NCBI GenBank assembly: GCA_963830205.1
Contig: CAWHLP010000009.1
Coordinates: forward strand, 32,194 to 96,193
Source of the DNA: CAVSRC01 sp963830205
Lineage (GTDB): Bacteria; Pseudomonadota; Alphaproteobacteria; Rhizobiales; Kaistiaceae
Reading direction: 5' to 3'
DNA: 64,000 nt
This document shows, in pieces, positions 45,468 to 54,416 of this stretch. Position 1 is the first letter of the stretch, and the number at the start of each line of letters is the position of its first letter. The position numbers were made by a program, and so were the translations under genes. The notes below the pieces were generated by a model. It ran no database searches and was not told the origin of the DNA. It saw only the letters and a program-made list of their open reading frames with translations.

Positions 45468-46241
45468 TCAGCGGGGACCACTGAAAGCGGATTCCTCGAG
45501 GGTCGCCTGTGCGGCGGTACGGATGCGCTGGAGGTCCTTCGCCAGTGACTGCATCAGAGCCTGCGAGGCGACCTTCGCAAAGACCGTGGCGACGAGCGCA
45601 CCGACGGCTGGCCCGCCGAAATTCAGCCCGATCGCAACCGAGGCCGTGCCGCCGCGACCGACGAGCCTCAGCCCATAGCCGCGCGATCTGGCGAGCCCGA
45701 TCTTGCGTTCGAGCACGGCCCGCGCCTCGCTGCCGCGGCTGAAATCGGCGACGGCATCGAGCTCGCGCTCGCATCGCTCGGGTGTCATGGTGGAGAGGGC
45801 CGCCTGCCCCATTGCGCTGCTCAGATCCAGCCGCTCGTAAAGCGTGCTCGGCTTCAACGTCTGCGTGGTCAAGGGCCGCGTACTGAACGTCACGACCATC
45901 TCGCCGTGATCGAGAAAACCGATGGCCAGCGGCCACGACCGGTCGAGCGTCACCCGGCGCGCATGGGGCTCGATCGCGTCGAGAATCATGATCCGGTCAT
46001 CGACCTGCCGTCCGATCCGCCCGAGAGCACCCGTCAGGCGATATTCGCCGGCCCGGCCGTCCTTGGCGACCAGCCCGGCGTCGACAAGGTTCGCCAGAAT
46101 GCGGTGGGCCGTCGACCGGGTGAGGCCGGTTCGTTCGGAAAGCTCGCCAAGGCTGACGCGGAACATGCCTGCCAGCGCTTCCAGGACAAGCAGATTGCGA
46201 CCGAGCACGGAAGTGGGAGGAAGTGACGACGAGACGCTCAT
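45468..46241 (-). CDS. IclR-family transcriptional regulator
   Basis: A 257-residue regulator. The N-terminal winged HTH (LGELSERTGLTRSTAHRILA) is followed by an IclR effector-binding domain. IclR proteins bind small carboxylates or aromatic acids. It diverges from the aldolase gene and probably controls the catabolic genes from 46,443 to 57,633, though only adjacency supports this. Confidence 0.9.
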   Translation of the reverse strand: MSVSSSLPPTSVLGRNLLVLEALAGMFRVSLGELSERTGLTRSTAHRILANLVDAGLVAKDGRAGEYRLTGALGRIGRQVDDRIMILDAIEPHARRVTLDRSWPLAIGFLDHGEMVVTFSTRPLTTQTLKPSTLYERLDLSSAMGQAALSTMTPERCERELDAVADFSRGSEARAVLERKIGLARSRGYGLRLVGRGGTASVAIGLNFGGPAVGALVATVFAKVASQALMQSLAKDLQRIRTAAQATLEESAFSGPR

Positions 46242-46382
46242 GTGTCCGTTTCTCGAGCCAAGTCAAGCCAATGCGTTTCCGAAGACCGGAATCATCGGAC
46301 TCCGCCGTTGCAAAGGCAAGCGGCCGGCTTAAGCGTGTTGAGCTTGTTCCATCGGGCCAACCGAACAACCGACTGCAGCGTT

Positions 46383-46400
46383 GTTACTGCCCATCGTAAC
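46383..46400. promoter_or_regulatory. candidate operator between iclR and the aldolase gene
   Basis: GTTAC (46383-46387) and GTAAC (46396-46400) form a short inverted repeat in the roughly 200-base divergent region. IclR regulators often bind such sites. The support is weak because the arms are only five bases. Confidence 0.25.
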
Positions 46401-46442
46401 GTTGGCCCGCCGTTACTCGTTCGAACCGACAAAGGTGCGGCC

Positions 46443-47219
46443 ATTTCTTCCTTCCGGCAGAAGTTCGCAAACCGCGAAACGCTCATAGGTACGTTCATCA
46501 AGACGCCGACGACCCACGCCACCGAGATCATCGGCGGGGTCGGCTTCGACTTCGTGGTGATCGACGAGGAACACGCGCCCTTCGACCGGCTCGCCATCGA
46601 CGTCTGTCTGCTTGCCGCCAGGGCGAGCGGGCTCGCCGGCCTGGTCCGCGTCGCCAATGCCGCGCCGTCGACCATCCTCTCGGCGCTCGACTGCGGTGCC
46701 ACCGGGCTGCTCGTGCCCCATGTCGCAACGGCCGCGAAAGCGCGCGACGTGGCGGCGTCGGCCCGGTATCGCGGCGGGCGGCGGGGGTATTCCGGATCGG
46801 TGCGCCCCGCCGGCTTCGGCACCAAGCCGATGTGGTCGTTCATCGACGAGTCCGACGCGCAGACGACCGTCATCGCCCAGATCGAGGACCCCGAGGCGCT
46901 GGACGAGATCGACGCGATCGCCGGCGTCGACGGCATCGACGGCCTGTTCATCGGGCGCGGCGACATGACCGCCGCCTTCGGTGCGCCGTCGAACGACGCG
47001 CCGCAGATCAGGGACGCGGTCGAGCGGATCGCCAAGGCGGCGGACAAAGCTGGCAAACCTGTCGCGGTGTTCATCTCGAACAAGGTCGAAGCGTCGTGGC
47101 TGAGAGAGTACGGAGCGACGACATTCGTGGTTGGCTCTGATCAGTCCTTCTTGCGGCGGGGCGCAGCCAGCGCTCTTTCCGAACTGCGTCCGGCGGCGGC
47201 AGAGAAGCCGAAGGCGTAG
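46443..47219 (+). CDS. HpcH/HpaI-family aldolase (probable ATT start)
   Basis: A class II pyruvate-type aldolase domain: FDFVVIDEEHAPFDR, TGLLVPHVATAAKA, TVIAQIEDPEALDEIDAIAG, and GLFIGRGDM are family blocks. Enzymes of this group cleave 4-hydroxy-2-oxoacids to pyruvate and an aldehyde. The family N-terminus (SFRQKFANRETLIGTF) begins at 46443, where the only possible start is ATT, preceded by AAGGTG; the 258-residue length is then normal. A GTG at 46242 is in frame but adds 67 non-homologous residues and leaves no room for a promoter next to IclR. Confidence 0.82.
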   Translation: MSSFRQKFANRETLIGTFIKTPTTHATEIIGGVGFDFVVIDEEHAPFDRLAIDVCLLAARASGLAGLVRVANAAPSTILSALDCGATGLLVPHVATAAKARDVAASARYRGGRRGYSGSVRPAGFGTKPMWSFIDESDAQTTVIAQIEDPEALDEIDAIAGVDGIDGLFIGRGDMTAAFGAPSNDAPQIRDAVERIAKAADKAGKPVAVFISNKVEASWLREYGATTFVVGSDQSFLRRGAASALSELRPAAAEKPKA

Positions 47220-47264
47220 CAATCGCCGCCTCCGGCCTGCCTGCGCCGGCTTGCCCCTTCCCCC

Positions 47265-48137
47265 TCACGACTCCTGCGGCGCGGCGTAATCGTCGGCGTT
47301 GAGTATCTGCCCCTTGGCGATGAAGTCGGAGCGCGGCGGCGAGAACACGTCGATCAGGATGTGACGCGTTGCCCCGACCCCTTCCGAGGTGTGGATGATC
47401 GGCGGCGGGATCAGCGCAATCGTGCCCGGGGCCGCCAGAATATGCTCGTCCGGGCGCCAGCGGTCGGCGTCGATCACCCAGCTCGTCCGGTAATGGTGGG
47501 TGAATTCGCCCTCGAGTGCGATCGATGCCTGTTCGATGTCGGTGTGGAAGTGCGGCGACAGGTTCTTGCGGTCGCGCGGGCCGGCATACTCGACCCAGTT
47601 GATGCTCATCGTCTCGGTCTGAAAGAGCTTGGCGCGCGGCATACCAACCGAGTTCGGCATATCGGCGAGCACGTGGACCGCTGGCATACCGGCGTTCTTG
47701 ACGCGGCGATACGGCTTGACCGGGCGAAGCGCCGGCATCGACCCGCCGAGCCCCTGGTCGTAGATGCCGACCGTCCTCAGCGAATCCGGGATTGGCGAGA
47801 ACAGCCGCACGCAGGTTCCAGCGTCGTGGAACTGGACGGCCGTCTTTCCGGCCGGAATGATGCAGACTGAGCGGCCGGGCGCCGTCCTCTCGCCGCCCGC
47901 CCAGGTAATCGTCGCGCCGACATCGGGAAGCAGCAGGAAATATTCCGCGGGCGAGTCGATCGCCAGGCTGGCCGGTGCCTTCTCGATCTCGGACCATGCG
48001 ATCAGGAAACTGTAGGAGCGCATGAGGCGCGTCTTGACCGAGCCGTCCTTCGTGGTGACGAGGTCCTCCCTCCGCGCCACGATGGCCGAGGCCGGATAGG
48101 CCGTCGCAAGGATTTCCTTCTGGGCGGTGCTGCTCAT
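47265..48137 (-). CDS. bicupin protein
   Basis: A 290-residue protein with two cupin domains. The second shows metal-ligand spacing HFHTDIEQASIALEGEFTHH and later PPIIHTSEG; the first (SVCIIPAGKTAVQFHDAGT) has weaker metal ligands. Cupins of this type are often ring- or side-chain-modifying enzymes or isomerases in catabolism. The ATG at 48137 was chosen over 48149 because GGGGA lies six bases before it. Its role in the island is unknown. Confidence 0.78.
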   Translation of the reverse strand: MSSTAQKEILATAYPASAIVARREDLVTTKDGSVKTRLMRSYSFLIAWSEIEKAPASLAIDSPAEYFLLLPDVGATITWAGGERTAPGRSVCIIPAGKTAVQFHDAGTCVRLFSPIPDSLRTVGIYDQGLGGSMPALRPVKPYRRVKNAGMPAVHVLADMPNSVGMPRAKLFQTETMSINWVEYAGPRDRKNLSPHFHTDIEQASIALEGEFTHHYRTSWVIDADRWRPDEHILAAPGTIALIPPPIIHTSEGVGATRHILIDVFSPPRSDFIAKGQILNADDYAAPQES

Positions 48138-48196
48138 GTCGTTCCCCATGTTCTGGCGTGATTGTTGTTGGCGGCCTGGTGCCCGGGCATGCGGGT

Positions 48197-49444
48197 TCAC
48201 CGCGGCTCCCACTGCAGGATGTAGAGGCCGGCGTCGTAGTCGGTGACGAAGGCGAGACCGTCGGTGGTGACGAAGACGTCCGCGGTGTGCAGGACCTTCT
48301 TGCGGCCGCGCAACGGCTCCATCCATCGCCGCGGCGTCGGCGGCACGAACCAGCCGATCTCCTCCGGCCGAAATGGGTTGGAGATGTCGTAGGCGCGCAC
48401 CCCGGCGTTCTGGTAGGTGGCGAAGATCGTCGTCGAACTCTGCAAGGAGCCGGGCCTGTTTTCGTGGAGATTGTGCGGCCCGAAATGCCCGCCCTTGGCG
48501 ACATAGTCCTGGTCCGATGGAACCGGAAACGTCGCGATGGTCACCGGGTTCGACGGCGCCCGGATGTCCACGACCCAGATCGGCTTGAGTGGCTCCTGGT
48601 CGATGTCCTGCACCGCTTCGTCGGCGACGATGGCGAGGCCGCGGTCGACCAGCGGCAGCGGACTGTGCGTGCCACCGGCGAACGGCGGCGACCAGTTGCG
48701 GTGGGCGATGAGCTTCGGCTGCGTCTTGTCGGCGACATCGATCAGCGTGAAGCCGCCATCGCGCCAGGCACCGTAGGCGACGTCGCCGGCGACCACCGCG
48801 TGGTGCAACCCGACGCGGCCGGCGAGCTCGTTGCGCTCGCCGCCGGCGACCCACATCCCCGGAAGCCACCAGCGCCCAACGATCTCGGGCCGCGTCGGAT
48901 CGGCCAGGTCGATGACGATCAGGATGTGATCGATGAAGCCGTCGAGCAAGGCAGAGCCATAGGCGTAGCGCCCGCCGACCCACCAGAGCCGGTGGATGCC
49001 GAGCCCTTCGACCTGGAGAAACCCGATCGCCCGCGGATTGGCCGGGTCCGAGGTGTCGTAGACCCGCATGCCGCCGGAGAAGTCCTTGCCGCGCGTTCCG
49101 AAGCGGGCGCTGTCGATGCCGCCAATGGTCTTCAGGTAGTACTCGGAGTCCGGCATGATCCCGCGGAAATCGAGCGCTTCGGCAACCAGCAGCAGATCGT
49201 CGTGGGTCTGCAGATGCAGCGCCCATGAATGGGCGTGGTGGGGCAACAGGTTGACGACGCGCGGCTTGCGTGGGTCGCGCACGTCGACCACCGAGGTGCC
49301 GCGCGTCTTGCTGTGGCCGATATAGGCGTGGCCCTTCGCAACCATGATTTGGTCGCTGTGACCGCGCTCATCGAGGGGGCTGTAGCCGACGAGCGAGAAG
49401 TTGCGCGCACTCTCCGGGACGATCTCCGCCTGGCTCGCCGACAT
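48197..49444 (-). CDS. LVIVD-repeat beta-propeller protein, copy 1
   Basis: A 415-residue propeller of the LVIVD family. Blade signatures include GTSVVDVRDPRKPRVV, GGMRVYDTSDPANPRAIGF, HILIVIDLADPTRPEIVGRW and AGVRAYDISNPFRPEEIGW. Such proteins have no established activity. Signal peptide absent. A paralogue of nearly the same length is encoded at 54417-55652, on the other side of the ABC transporter. Confidence 0.82.
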   Translation of the reverse strand: MSASQAEIVPESARNFSLVGYSPLDERGHSDQIMVAKGHAYIGHSKTRGTSVVDVRDPRKPRVVNLLPHHAHSWALHLQTHDDLLLVAEALDFRGIMPDSEYYLKTIGGIDSARFGTRGKDFSGGMRVYDTSDPANPRAIGFLQVEGLGIHRLWWVGGRYAYGSALLDGFIDHILIVIDLADPTRPEIVGRWWLPGMWVAGGERNELAGRVGLHHAVVAGDVAYGAWRDGGFTLIDVADKTQPKLIAHRNWSPPFAGGTHSPLPLVDRGLAIVADEAVQDIDQEPLKPIWVVDIRAPSNPVTIATFPVPSDQDYVAKGGHFGPHNLHENRPGSLQSSTTIFATYQNAGVRAYDISNPFRPEEIGWFVPPTPRRWMEPLRGRKKVLHTADVFVTTDGLAFVTDYDAGLYILQWEPR

Positions 49445-49499
49445 GGCCTGCTCCGTTGCCTCCGCTCATGCCTCGACCAACCGGTGGTCCTGGCGCCGA

Positions 49500-50210
49500 C
49501 TAGATTCCGAGATGCGCTTCCAGCTTCGCGCGGTTCGCGGCGAAATCCACCTTGGCGATCTCGTCGACCACGACACCGTCCTCGACGACGTATTGGCGGT
49601 CGGCAAGCGACGAGGCGAATTTCACGTTCTGCTCGACCAGGAGGATGGTCAGTCCCCGCTGCTTGAGGTTCATCACCACCTGGCCGATCTGGTGGACGAG
49701 AACCGGGGCCAGCCCCTCGGTGGGCTCGTCGAGCAGCAGGAGCCTGGCGCCGGTGCGCAGCAGCCGCCCGACTGCCAGCATCTGTTGCTCGCCGCCCGAC
49801 AACTTGGTTCCGGCGCTGTGGCGCCGCTCGCGCAGATTGGGGAAGAGCGCGTAGATGTCGGCGTGCGACATGCCGCCGGGGGCCACCACCGGCGGCAGTT
49901 CGAGATTTTCCTCGACGGTGAGGCTGGCGAATATGCCGCGCTCCTCGGGGCAGTAGCCGACACCCAGGCGCGCGATCTCGTGCGACTGCATGGCGATCAG
50001 CTCGCGACCGGCAAGCCTCACCGAGCCTTCCCGCCGGCCGATGATGCCGATGATCGAGCGCAAAGCCGTCGTCTTGCCGGCACCATTGCGGCCAAGCAGG
50101 GCGACCACTTCGCCGCCGTGCACGGCGAGGCTCATGCCATGAAGCACGTGCGACTCGCCGTAATAGGCGTGCAGGTCGCGCACTTCGAGCAAGGGCTGGC
50201 CGCTACTCAT
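49500..50210 (-). CDS. livF: branched-chain amino acid-type ABC transporter ATP-binding protein LivF
   Basis: A 236-residue ABC ATPase. Walker A GRNGAGKTT, the signature LSGGEQQMLAVGRLL and Walker B LLLLDEPTEGLAP are complete, and the sequence is of LivF type. It pairs with LivG to power the transporter. The start overlaps the LivG stop by eight bases. Confidence 0.94.
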   Translation of the reverse strand: MSSGQPLLEVRDLHAYYGESHVLHGMSLAVHGGEVVALLGRNGAGKTTALRSIIGIIGRREGSVRLAGRELIAMQSHEIARLGVGYCPEERGIFASLTVEENLELPPVVAPGGMSHADIYALFPNLRERRHSAGTKLSGGEQQMLAVGRLLRTGARLLLLDEPTEGLAPVLVHQIGQVVMNLKQRGLTILLVEQNVKFASSLADRQYVVEDGVVVDEIAKVDFAANRAKLEAHLGI

Positions 50211-50964
50211 CGCCGGTCCCCAGATAGGCGTCGATCACCTCGGGATTGCGCGAGATGTTCTCGTAGTCGCCCTCGGCCAGAACCTCGCCACGGCGCAGCA
50301 CCGTGATCACGTCGCAGAGATCGGCAACCACCTTGATGTTGTGCTCCACCATCAGGATCGTCCGATTGGCGGAAATCCGGCGGATGAGTTCGCTGATGCG
50401 CCCGACGTCCTCGCGGCCAAGGCCGGCCATCGGCTCGTCGAGGAGGAGCATCTGCGGATCGAGCGCCAGGGTCGTGGCGATCTCGAGAGCGCGCTTGCGA
50501 CCGTAGGAGAGGTCGGCGGCGACGTGGTCGGCCTGGTCGGCAAGGCCCACCTGGTCGAGAAGCGCCAGGCTCTGCTCGTCGAGAACCGCCAGGCTCGCCG
50601 ACGACCGCCAGAAACGGTAGGTGAGCCCAAGCTTCCTCTGCAGCGCCAGGCGCACGTTCTCGCGCAGGGTCAGATAGGGGAAGATCGCCGAGATCTGGAA
50701 GGAGCGGGCAATGCCGAGGGCGGTGATCTCGAATGGCTTGGCGTTGGTGATGTCGCGCCCGGCATAGAAGATCTGGCCGCTGGTCGGCGTGATGAACTTC
50801 GTCAGCATGTGAAAGCAGGTCGTCTTGCCCGCTCCGTTGGGTCCGATGAGGGCGTGAACCGAGCCACGGGCGACGCTGAGGTCGACGTTCTTCACGGCGA
50901 AGAAGCCGCCGAACTGCTTGGTCAGGCCCCTGGTCTCGAGAACGGCATCGGCGCGGGCGCTCAC
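50203..50964 (-). CDS. livG: branched-chain amino acid-type ABC transporter ATP-binding protein LivG
   Basis: A 253-residue ABC ATPase of LivG type, with Walker A GPNGAGKTTCFH, signature LSYGRKRALEIATTL and Walker B LLLDEPMAGLG. The start GTG at 50964 overlaps the permease stop (GTGA). Confidence 0.93.
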   Translation of the reverse strand: MSARADAVLETRGLTKQFGGFFAVKNVDLSVARGSVHALIGPNGAGKTTCFHMLTKFITPTSGQIFYAGRDITNAKPFEITALGIARSFQISAIFPYLTLRENVRLALQRKLGLTYRFWRSSASLAVLDEQSLALLDQVGLADQADHVAADLSYGRKRALEIATTLALDPQMLLLDEPMAGLGREDVGRISELIRRISANRTILMVEHNIKVVADLCDVITVLRRGEVLAEGDYENISRNPEVIDAYLGTGDE

Positions 50965-52796
50965 AGCGGCCTCCCGGTCAGGCGCATGAGCTGGCCCACG
51001 ATGCCCTGTCTGAGCGCCAGGACGCAGACGACGAACACAGTGCCCTGGATGACGTTCACCCAGCTTCCCCAGGAGGCGAAGTAGTACTGCATGCCGACAA
51101 CGGTGAAGGCACCGACGACCGGTCCGAAGATCGTGCCGGCGCCGCCGACGAGAACCATCAGGATCACGTCGCCGGACGTCGAGTGGTAGACATCCGGCAG
51201 GGAGGCGATGTGGAACGCCAGGACCTTCAGCGATCCGGCAAGACCGGCGATCGCGGCTGAAAGCACGAAGGCGAGGAGCTTGACGCGATCGGTGTTGTAG
51301 CCGAGCGACACCGCGCGTGGCTCGTTCTCGCGGATCGCCTTGAGCACCTGGCCGAACGGCGAGTGCACCGTCCGGAACACCAGCAGGAATCCCGCCAGGA
51401 AGAGCGCCAGGACGACGTAATAGAAGGCGCGGTCGTTGTCGATGTCGAGGAGGCCGAACAACCGACCACGCGGCACGCTGGAGAGACCGTCTTCGCCACC
51501 GGAGAAAGGCGCCTCGAGAAAGAAGAAATAGACCAGTTCGCCGAGCGCCAGCGTGATCATGGCGAAGTAGATCTTCTGCCGCTTGACCGACAGCAGACCG
51601 ACCACCACGCCCAGCGCGGTCGCGGCCAGCGTGCCGGCAAGGATCGACATCTCCGGCGTCCAGCCCCAGACCTTGGCGACGTGCCCGGTGATGTAGCCGG
51701 CGGTGCCGAGGAACATCGCGTGTCCGAACGACCCGAGCCCGAGGAAGCCGATCAGCAGATTGAGCGCGAGCGCGAAGAGCGAGAAGCACAGCGCCTTGAT
51801 GAGGAACGACGGATAGAAGAAGAAGGGCGCGACCAGGAGCGCGGCCGTCATCCCCCAGAAAACCAGCGCGTAATCCTTCGGTTTGCCCGAGGCGACGGGA
51901 CGGATCGCGGGATCGAGCGTCGCCGCCTGGCTGACGAGCGACGGGGCGGAGCCGAAAAGACCAGCCGGCTTGACCAGCAGCACGACCGCCATGATGACGA
52001 AGATGACGAGATTGGATGCCTGCGGGAAGAAGGTCTTGGTCAGTCCCTCGAGAAGACCGAGGGCGAAGCCGCTGGCGATCGAACCGACGATCGACCCCAT
52101 GCCGCCGATGACGACGACGGCGAACACCACGATGATGAGGTTTGTCCCCATCAACGCGTTGACCTGGTAGATGGGTGCTGCGAGTACGCCCGCGAGCCCG
52201 GCGAGCGCCGCCCCGAAGCCGAACGTCACCGTCACCATGCGCGGAACGTTGACGCCGAAGGCCTGCACCAGAGACGGGTTTTCGGTGGCGGCGCGCAGAT
52301 AGGAACCGATCTTGGTCCGCTCGATGACCAGCCAGGTCGTCAGGCACACCGCGGCGGACGCCAGGATCACCCAGCCGCGATAGACCGGCAGGACCATGAA
52401 GCCCAGCTGCCAGGCGCCCCGGAGCTGCGACGGGATGCCGTAAGGCTTGCCCAAAGCGCTGAAATAATTGAGGAAGAGGCCCTCGATGACCGTCGCGAGA
52501 CCGAGCGTGAGGAGCAGCCCGTACAGGTGTTCCAGCTTGTAGACACGGCGGATGATCGTGCGCTCGAGCACCATGCCGAAGGCGCCAACGATCAGCGGAG
52601 CGAGGATCAGCGCCGGCCAGTAGCCGATGCCGAGATAGGTCAGCATCAACCAGGCGGCGAACGCGCCCATCATGTAGAGGGCGCCGTGGGTGAAGTTGAT
52701 GATGTTGAGCAGGCCGAAGATCACCGCGAGGCCGAGGCTCAGCATCGCGTAGAACGAGCCGTTTATCAGCCCAAGAAGCAGCTGCCCCATCAGCAT
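50961..52796 (-). CDS. fused LivH-LivM permease of a branched-chain-type ABC transporter
   Basis: A 611-residue protein that combines the two usual permeases. Residues 1-290 read as LivH (GQLLLGLINGSFYAMLSLGL, NIINFTHGALYMMGAF, RAATENPSLVQAFGVN), and from about residue 315 the LivM half begins (PFFFYPSFLIKALCFSLFAL, GYNTDRVKLLAFVLSA). Together they make a full heterodimer-equivalent in one chain. The gene is flanked by livG downstream and the binding-protein gene upstream. The substrate is not necessarily an amino acid; Liv-type transporters also carry aromatic acids and amides. Confidence 0.9.
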   Translation of the reverse strand: MLMGQLLLGLINGSFYAMLSLGLAVIFGLLNIINFTHGALYMMGAFAAWLMLTYLGIGYWPALILAPLIVGAFGMVLERTIIRRVYKLEHLYGLLLTLGLATVIEGLFLNYFSALGKPYGIPSQLRGAWQLGFMVLPVYRGWVILASAAVCLTTWLVIERTKIGSYLRAATENPSLVQAFGVNVPRMVTVTFGFGAALAGLAGVLAAPIYQVNALMGTNLIIVVFAVVVIGGMGSIVGSIASGFALGLLEGLTKTFFPQASNLVIFVIMAVVLLVKPAGLFGSAPSLVSQAATLDPAIRPVASGKPKDYALVFWGMTAALLVAPFFFYPSFLIKALCFSLFALALNLLIGFLGLGSFGHAMFLGTAGYITGHVAKVWGWTPEMSILAGTLAATALGVVVGLLSVKRQKIYFAMITLALGELVYFFFLEAPFSGGEDGLSSVPRGRLFGLLDIDNDRAFYYVVLALFLAGFLLVFRTVHSPFGQVLKAIRENEPRAVSLGYNTDRVKLLAFVLSAAIAGLAGSLKVLAFHIASLPDVYHSTSGDVILMVLVGGAGTIFGPVVGAFTVVGMQYYFASWGSWVNVIQGTVFVVCVLALRQGIVGQLMRLTGRPL

Positions 52797-52835
52797 TTCG
52801 GGTTCTCTACACGTTCACCGTCTGGGAATGTCCGA

Positions 52836-52876
52836 CAATCCGGAAAGCGATGCGGGGTGCACCGCTTTCCGGATTG
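52836..52876. terminator. stem-loop between binding-protein and permease genes
   Basis: CAATCCGGAAAGCG and CGCTTTCCGGATTG form a perfect 14-bp stem with a 13-base loop. It lies inside the operon, between the stop of the binding-protein gene and the permease start. It probably protects the upstream mRNA or causes partial termination, raising binding-protein levels. Confidence 0.65.
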
Positions 52877-52889
52877 TTTGGAACGGCGG

Positions 52890-54137
52890 CTACTTCACCA
52901 GAGGACAACCACCCTCGTTGAGCGGGCGGAAGGCCTGATCGCCAGGAACGGTCGCGATCAGCTTGTAGAGATCCCAGTCGGACTTCGATTCGGCCGGCGA
53001 CTTCACCTGGAAGACGTAGACGTCGTGGATGACGCGCCCATCGGCACGAACATAGCCGTCGCTGAAGAGCCCGTCATGGGTCGGCATCTTCTTCATCTGC
53101 GCCACGACCTTGTCGCCGTCGCGGGTGCCGGCGGCCTTCAGGGCGCGCAGATAGTGGAGCACCGAGGCATACATGCCGGCGTGGTGCAGCGTCGGATAGG
53201 ACGTGCTGTAGATGGCGTTGAAGCGCTTGGTCCACGCGCGCGTGCTGTCGTTCAGGTCCCAGTAGAACGGCTCGACCAGTGTCGTTCCTTGCGCGGCATC
53301 CAGGCCAAGGCCCTTGATGTCGACGACATTGGCGTTGATCGCCGCAAGCGTCTGCTTGTCCGCCAGGCCAAATTCATGCGCCTGCTTGATCGAGGTCACC
53401 AGGTCGCCGCCGGCGTTGGCAAAGCCGACGACCTTGGCGCCTGACGACTGGGCCTGCAGCAGGAACGAGGAGAAGTCCTGGGTGTTGACGGGGTGGAGGA
53501 CCTGGCCGAGCACCTTGCCGCCCGCCTTGATCACAGCGTTGGCGGCGGCGGATTCGAGATCCTTGCCGAAGGAGTAGTCCGCGGTCAGGAAGAACCAGCT
53601 GTCGCCGCCAGCGGCCGTGATCGCCTTGGCGACGGCATTGCCGACCTCGTAGGTGTCGTAGGTCCAGTGGATCGTGTTGGGCGTGCACAGCTCGCCGGTC
53701 AGGCGGGCGGAGCCGGCAGCACTGAGCAGGGCTACCTTGTTATATTGCTTGACGACATCCACGACGGCGAACGCAACCGACGAATTGGTGACGTCGAGGA
53801 CCGCGTCGACACCCTCCTTCTCGAACCACTGCTTGGCGATCGCAGCGCCGACGTCAGCCTTCTGCTGATGGTCGGCATAGATGATCTCGACGTTGAATCC
53901 CGCGTCCGGGTTCTCTTTCATGAAGTCTTCGACCGCGAGCTTCGCACCGGCGACCAGGCCAAGTCCGCCGGAGGTCGAGTAGATGTTCGAGAAATCGCTG
54001 AGCACGCCCAGCTTGACAGTTCCGGTGACGCCACCGGCGAGCGACGGCGAAGCTGCTGCAAGTACAAGCGCGGCCATTCCGAGTCCAAATGCATGCGCGA
54101 CGCGTCGGCCGGTCGGCCACTTTCCGGTCTTGTTCAT
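52890..54137 (-). CDS. branched-chain amino acid-type ABC transporter substrate-binding protein
   Basis: A 415-residue periplasmic binding protein of the type I fold (LivJ/LivK superfamily). The signal peptide covers about residues 1-34 (hydrophobic run then ASPSLAGG). Mature signatures are KLGVLSDFSNIYSTSGG, VDAVLDVTNSSVAFAV and the hinge region FFLTADYSFGKDLE. Related proteins with this GLGLVAGAKLAVEDF motif take aromatic or other organic acids. Confidence 0.92.
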   Translation of the reverse strand: MNKTGKWPTGRRVAHAFGLGMAALVLAAASPSLAGGVTGTVKLGVLSDFSNIYSTSGGLGLVAGAKLAVEDFMKENPDAGFNVEIIYADHQQKADVGAAIAKQWFEKEGVDAVLDVTNSSVAFAVVDVVKQYNKVALLSAAGSARLTGELCTPNTIHWTYDTYEVGNAVAKAITAAGGDSWFFLTADYSFGKDLESAAANAVIKAGGKVLGQVLHPVNTQDFSSFLLQAQSSGAKVVGFANAGGDLVTSIKQAHEFGLADKQTLAAINANVVDIKGLGLDAAQGTTLVEPFYWDLNDSTRAWTKRFNAIYSTSYPTLHHAGMYASVLHYLRALKAAGTRDGDKVVAQMKKMPTHDGLFSDGYVRADGRVIHDVYVFQVKSPAESKSDWDLYKLIATVPGDQAFRPLNEGGCPLVK

Positions 54138-54416
54138 GGGTTCCCTCCCTCGATGGCGCCGTCACCGAAATCACACTACGATTTGTGGTCCAGCACCTGC
54201 ATGGAAACCTACGCCCGGGTCTCACCCGCACAACGAAATAGACGCCGGATTCCGACCAATGGAATCACTCGCCATTGGATTCTCGCTTGCGCCGTTGGGA
54301 GGGTAAGATCAGGCGCTGCAGCGTGTTTGGCGGCCGGGCAGGTCGCGACATCGTCCTCACGCGCATATCGAACGGCGTGTCAGCGCGAGCCGCCAGGATA
54401 CGCTCGTGACCGGCCC

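Noticed and set aside
46242..46442. GTG start for the aldolase at 46242
   Set aside because: It adds 67 non-homologous residues and leaves no space for a promoter between it and the divergent regulator.
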